A stretch of 16,736 nt of DNA, taken from positions 1 through 16,736 of the forward strand of contig DHAA01000132.1 in the NCBI GenBank assembly GCA_002397275.1, read 5' to 3'. Under the pieces are notes generated by a model. That model worked only from the letters and a program-made list of their open reading frames with translations, searched no databases and was not told the origin of the DNA. How positions within the stretch are numbered: the stretch's first letter is position 1; each line of letters begins with the position of its first letter. The stretch comes from Thermacetogenium sp. UBA4966. Its GTDB lineage: Bacteria; Bacillota; DSM-12270; Thermacetogeniales; Thermacetogeniaceae. Of this stretch, positions 14,156 to 16,736 are shown in pieces. The translations under genes and the position numbers were made by a program.

Positions 14156-14552
14156 TTGAATTATCCTCCTTTTTATAATAGATAATGTTCTTTGCGGTAA
14201 AACCGTAAAACAGCGCATCCAGGTTGACGGGTTCCTGGTTTTCAGGCGCATAAGAGGAAGCAATACTGAGCATTTTATTGAAGCGGGGATGGTTGTGTTC
14301 AATGGCATGGGCGTATTTTTGGAAATGCTTCCAGTGCTCTGCTTTGATATCCTCTAAATCCTTTGCCCCTGCAATGCCCCGCCACAGTACGTCGTAGTGC
14401 AGCGTCTGCGCCTGGCTCAAACTGAAATAATAATACAAAAGCTGTCCCACTGCCAAATAAAATTCAGTCCCGCTTTGGCAAAAGACAGGCTCCTTGGTCG
14501 TGAGCACTTTTTCTTTTAAGTTCTCATAGGCGGTTCTTATTTTATCTCCCAT
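14142..14552 (-). CDS. cas11: Cascade small subunit Cas11b from an internal cas8b start
   Basis: Inside cas8b, in the same frame, an ATG at 14552 (Met450 of Cas8b) is preceded by AGGAGG (14561-14566) with an 8-nt spacing, a better ribosome site than most true starts here. The SD is encoded by the glutamate codons of YFHEEEND. The product would be 136 residues, mainly helical (MGDKIRTAYENLKEKVL onward), the right size for Cas11. Separate translation of Cas11 from the 3' part of cas8 is established for several type I-B, I-C and I-D systems, and no separate cas11 gene is present here. The assignment rests on that precedent plus the visible signal. Confidence 0.7.
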   Translation of the reverse strand: MGDKIRTAYENLKEKVLTTKEPVFCQSGTEFYLAVGQLLYYYFSLSQAQTLHYDVLWRGIAGAKDLEDIKAEHWKHFQKYAHAIEHNHPRFNKMLSIASSYAPENQEPVNLDALFYGFTAKNIIYYKKEDNSSEKK

Positions 14553-15899
14553 ATCATTTTCCTCCTCATGAAAATAGTTCAGCAACGAAAATCTGACGTT
14601 AAGTCCATGACCAAGGGCAGGCACATACTCCAAATTTTGCAGCCTTGCCAGGAGTACCCCCATGGTCACCTTATCAACACAGCTTTTGATGGACAGGGCA
14701 TCTCCCTTGCGCAGCCAGGCCTTCATGGCATCTCTCGATAGCATGATCTGGTCGGCAAGGACCTGTGGCAGCTTGTCGCTCGCCTTGACCCGCTCTACAT
14801 CGTAATTGCGGACAAGCTGAAAGGCGTACAAATTTTCATTGATATGCGCCTCAACAGCGCTCAGCTTGTCCAGTCTGCCGCCCTGGTATTTCGGCGCATC
14901 CAGGTAATTCTCGAAGGGGATCGGCCTGTCCATCCTGTCATTGAAGCTGGGCAGGAAGTCATAGTCATCGATGGTAAGATCAATGCCCCTGTCAAAATGC
15001 AGATAACTTACGGGCTTGCGCACATCAACCTCCCCAGAAACGGCAAACAGCTCCGGCGCATGATCCCCTATTGGGATGTAGCCGTCATAGAGGGCCTTCT
15101 CTTCCCTCGTTTGTCCGTTCAACCACAAGAACAGCTTGCGCAGCAAACCGGCTTCCCGGGTTGTGATCCGATAAGGCACTTTAAATGCCGCTGTCTTATG
15201 CTCCAGGTAGGGTTTTTTGGCGTTCATACCCATGTTGGCGTTGGACAGCCCCAGCACCTGGCCGTTGACCGTGACATTATAGCTGTTGTTGTTGAATAGT
15301 TTGGGCAATAGGTAGCGCCCGTTCTCGTAAGCGTATTCCTCTTCCCCGGCATGCAAAAAGAGCTTGATATAGCAGTTGTCCTTGATGCCATGCCCCTCTA
15401 TCCGCTCCGCAACCGCATCCAGTGAGGCAAGGAAACGCTCCTCACATGTCCGAACTGCCTCCGGCTGAAGCGGCTCATAGCCCGCGGCGGCAAGAATCCC
15501 GGCGCTCTCTTTATCCCTGATGGCTAGCAAAACGCTGAAATACCGTTCGATATGCTCTCGCAGTTTTGGATGTACGGCGCCGTTCTGCCGGAAAGTGTCG
15601 CGCCTGCAAAACAAACTGAACAGGTTGTTGCTGTGGATCTTCTTTTTCGGATCAACAGGCTTATTCATTTCAACCAAACAGCTGTTAAAATCCGCATACT
15701 TAAACCATTCAATTAATGGATCATTCTCAGGCAGGCTGGACTTCTTCGCCACATAGAGCTCGTCCATGCTGCCATCATCGTTTAACCGCAGGTACAGCCC
15801 GGGCTTGAGCTGATAATGGTGCAAAACCATTGTGTCCACATCAAATTCAGGATATTGCGTCGCATGATTAATAAACTCATTTATTATTTCCCTTAACAT
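14142..15899 (-). CDS. cas8b: Cascade large subunit Cas8b/Csh1 (type I-B)
   Basis: The 585-residue protein is the large subunit that recognises the PAM and helps recruit Cas3. It resembles the Csh1 group: near residues 58-95 it reads ENDPLIEWFKYADFNSCLVE followed by MNKPVDPKKKIHSNNLFSLF, the best-conserved block of Csh1 proteins. The ATG at 15899 has GAGGAGG 6-7 nt upstream, which itself adjoins the cas6 TAG stop 13 bp away. The C-terminal 136 residues can also be made alone as Cas11b. The last codons contain the SD and start of cas7. No stop or frameshift is seen. Confidence 0.94.
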   Translation of the reverse strand: MLREIINEFINHATQYPEFDVDTMVLHHYQLKPGLYLRLNDDGSMDELYVAKKSSLPENDPLIEWFKYADFNSCLVEMNKPVDPKKKIHSNNLFSLFCRRDTFRQNGAVHPKLREHIERYFSVLLAIRDKESAGILAAAGYEPLQPEAVRTCEERFLASLDAVAERIEGHGIKDNCYIKLFLHAGEEEYAYENGRYLLPKLFNNNSYNVTVNGQVLGLSNANMGMNAKKPYLEHKTAAFKVPYRITTREAGLLRKLFLWLNGQTREEKALYDGYIPIGDHAPELFAVSGEVDVRKPVSYLHFDRGIDLTIDDYDFLPSFNDRMDRPIPFENYLDAPKYQGGRLDKLSAVEAHINENLYAFQLVRNYDVERVKASDKLPQVLADQIMLSRDAMKAWLRKGDALSIKSCVDKVTMGVLLARLQNLEYVPALGHGLNVRFSLLNYFHEEENDMGDKIRTAYENLKEKVLTTKEPVFCQSGTEFYLAVGQLLYYYFSLSQAQTLHYDVLWRGIAGAKDLEDIKAEHWKHFQKYAHAIEHNHPRFNKMLSIASSYAPENQEPVNLDALFYGFTAKNIIYYKKEDNSSEKK

Positions 15900-15912
15900 T
15901 TCTTCACCTCCT

Positions 15913-16602
15913 CTACTTCGCTATGCAATATCCAAAACCGATCGCGTTCTTCTCGCCGAGGCCACCGCTTAAAGCGGTAAAGGCAAGCTGCTGCGCCCAT
16001 GCGTTGGGTTTGACGCCCAGACGCACCTTATGACCCAAGAGTGAAGTGGCTTTGTACCCGACAACGATCGGTTTGTGGTTAAGCAGTTCTAGCCGATCAA
16101 AAAAAAGCTCGTCCGGCTCTGCAAAAGAAGCATCCATGACCTTACATTTTTTTGCCGCATTTCCATGCAGCCGCTCAGCCAGCAGTCCTAGACCGTTTTC
16201 CGGCATCCAGCAGCGGTTATTTACCGTAGCTACGATGGGCGTTAAGCTCACAAGCTCGTTAATATGAGCTTGCGAAAAGCTCCGCAATTCGATAGATACT
16301 ACTTTCAGAACTTCTTTTATCTTTGGCAAATAGGCCTTCATCGCGCTCGCAAAGGCCAGATCCCGAGTCCGCAGATGAAAACAATACATTCGCTCCTTAC
16401 GGTAAATTCGATCCGGTTCTAGGGGATAAGGAGCACAGAAAACATAGGGTTTATATTTATTCTGGCTATGCAACATTTTGAGTTGCTTATCAAATAGCAT
16501 AGCTTGGCTGATTCTAGCACCCAAGACGGATTGTATCTTACGCATGGGCACATCCTTTTCGAAGCGGATAACAGGCAACACTTCATAAAAACAGGAATTC
16601 AA
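15913..16602 (-). CDS. cas6: CRISPR repeat endoribonuclease Cas6
   Basis: Cas6 cuts the precursor transcript within each repeat to release crRNAs. The 229-residue protein shows the N-terminal KMLHSQNKYKPYVFCAPYPL region, with a possible catalytic histidine at 45, and the C-terminal glycine-rich RNA-binding loop ALSGGLGEKNAIGFGYC that defines the family. The start is a TTG at 16602, justified by a near-perfect SD AAAGGAGG seven bases before it; no ATG gives a better fit. It is the first cas gene of the operon in the window, 13 bp ahead of cas8b, and ends in TAG. The repeat ends ATTGAAAT, the handle expected after cleavage by this family. Confidence 0.93.
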   Translation of the reverse strand: MNSCFYEVLPVIRFEKDVPMRKIQSVLGARISQAMLFDKQLKMLHSQNKYKPYVFCAPYPLEPDRIYRKERMYCFHLRTRDLAFASAMKAYLPKIKEVLKVVSIELRSFSQAHINELVSLTPIVATVNNRCWMPENGLGLLAERLHGNAAKKCKVMDASFAEPDELFFDRLELLNHKPIVVGYKATSLLGHKVRLGVKPNAWAQQLAFTALSGGLGEKNAIGFGYCIAK

Positions 16603-16606
16603 AATA

Positions 16607-16717
16607 TCACCTCCTTTCCTTAATTGTAGTTATTCGGAAACTCCCAAGCGAGTCTCCACACTGCTTTGCGGTTTGGAGATTTTTCGTTTCACCTCCAAAA
16701 TCTCTGAACAACATCAT
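16607..16717 (-). CDS. Possible 36-residue leader ORF before cas6
   Basis: An open frame from ATG at 16717 reads MMLFRDFGGETKNLQTAKQC, then GDSLGSFRITTIKERR, and ends in a TGA that overlaps the cas6 SD (AGGAGGTGA). I see no clear SD for it and do not recognise the peptide. If translated, its ribosomes would arrive at the cas6 start and could couple or attenuate cas6 expression. It may equally be a chance frame in a structured leader, or the end of a gene that begins outside the window. Confidence 0.25.
   Translation of the reverse strand: MMLFRDFGGETKNLQTAKQCGDSLGSFRITTIKERR
16653..16684 (+). terminator. Plus-strand terminator-like hairpin upstream of cas6
   Basis: TCTCCA (16653-16658) pairs with TGGAGA (16674-16679); inside, AC-T-GC pairs with GC-G-GT around a TTT loop, giving eleven pairs with one mismatch. 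Five T follow at 16680-16684. It is a good intrinsic terminator for rightward transcription, antisense to the cas operon. On the minus strand the same bases form a leader hairpin just upstream of cas6. Confidence 0.55.
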
Positions 16718-16736
16718 ATAGCGATAGCAAGAGATA

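Overview
This window looks like chromosomal DNA of an anaerobic Gram-positive (Firmicutes) bacterium. I infer this from the strong AGGAGG-type ribosome binding sites, an occasional TTG or GTG start, an FmdE-family protein beside a FecBCD-type importer, and a type I-B CRISPR-Cas locus of the Csh1/Csh2 kind. The species cannot be named from sequence alone; a Clostridia or Negativicutes lineage is my best guess.

Left part (1-5992). A truncated copy of a Uma2-family gene (83-287) is followed by a minus-strand block, probably one operon read from a promoter near 6000. It holds fmdE, a lipoprotein substrate-binding protein, a FecCD-type permease, its ATPase, and an ABC exporter half-transporter. 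The first four look like a metal or metal-complex uptake system. FmdE next to a FecB-type binding protein makes molybdate or tungstate a reasonable but unproven substrate. A leader of about 250 nt before fmdE carries mutually exclusive hairpins and the remains of a small gene.

Middle (6000-7580). A sequence rich in palindromes leads to a near-consensus promoter (6334-6362) and an intact gene fusing a helix-turn-helix to a Uma2 nuclease domain. Its last 207 bp are about 95% identical to the truncated copy at the left end, so two direct repeats bracket the whole transport block. After it come a minus-strand terminator and a scrap of a transposase-like or HTH gene next to a decayed CRISPR repeat.

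Right part (7588-16736). A CRISPR array has eight 30-bp repeats and seven spacers of exactly 36 bp. It is read on the minus strand from a leader next to cas2. Minus-strand cas genes follow in transcription order cas6, cas8b (csh1), cas7 (csh2), cas5, cas3, cas4, cas1, cas2. A Cas11b small subunit can be placed inside cas8b by its own Shine-Dalgarno and ATG. Two neighbouring genes are damaged. cas3 has a one-base frameshift near its 3' end that leaves the last 106 codons in another frame. cas4 has an in-frame TAG at codon 45 with every nuclease and iron-sulfur motif preserved around it. Cas1, Cas2, Cas6 and the Cascade genes look intact.

I did not find an unknown defence system. The most interesting points are the paired cas3/cas4 lesions, the internal cas11b start, the structured leaders (before cas6, before cas3, before fmdE), and the uma2 duplication flanking the transport operon.
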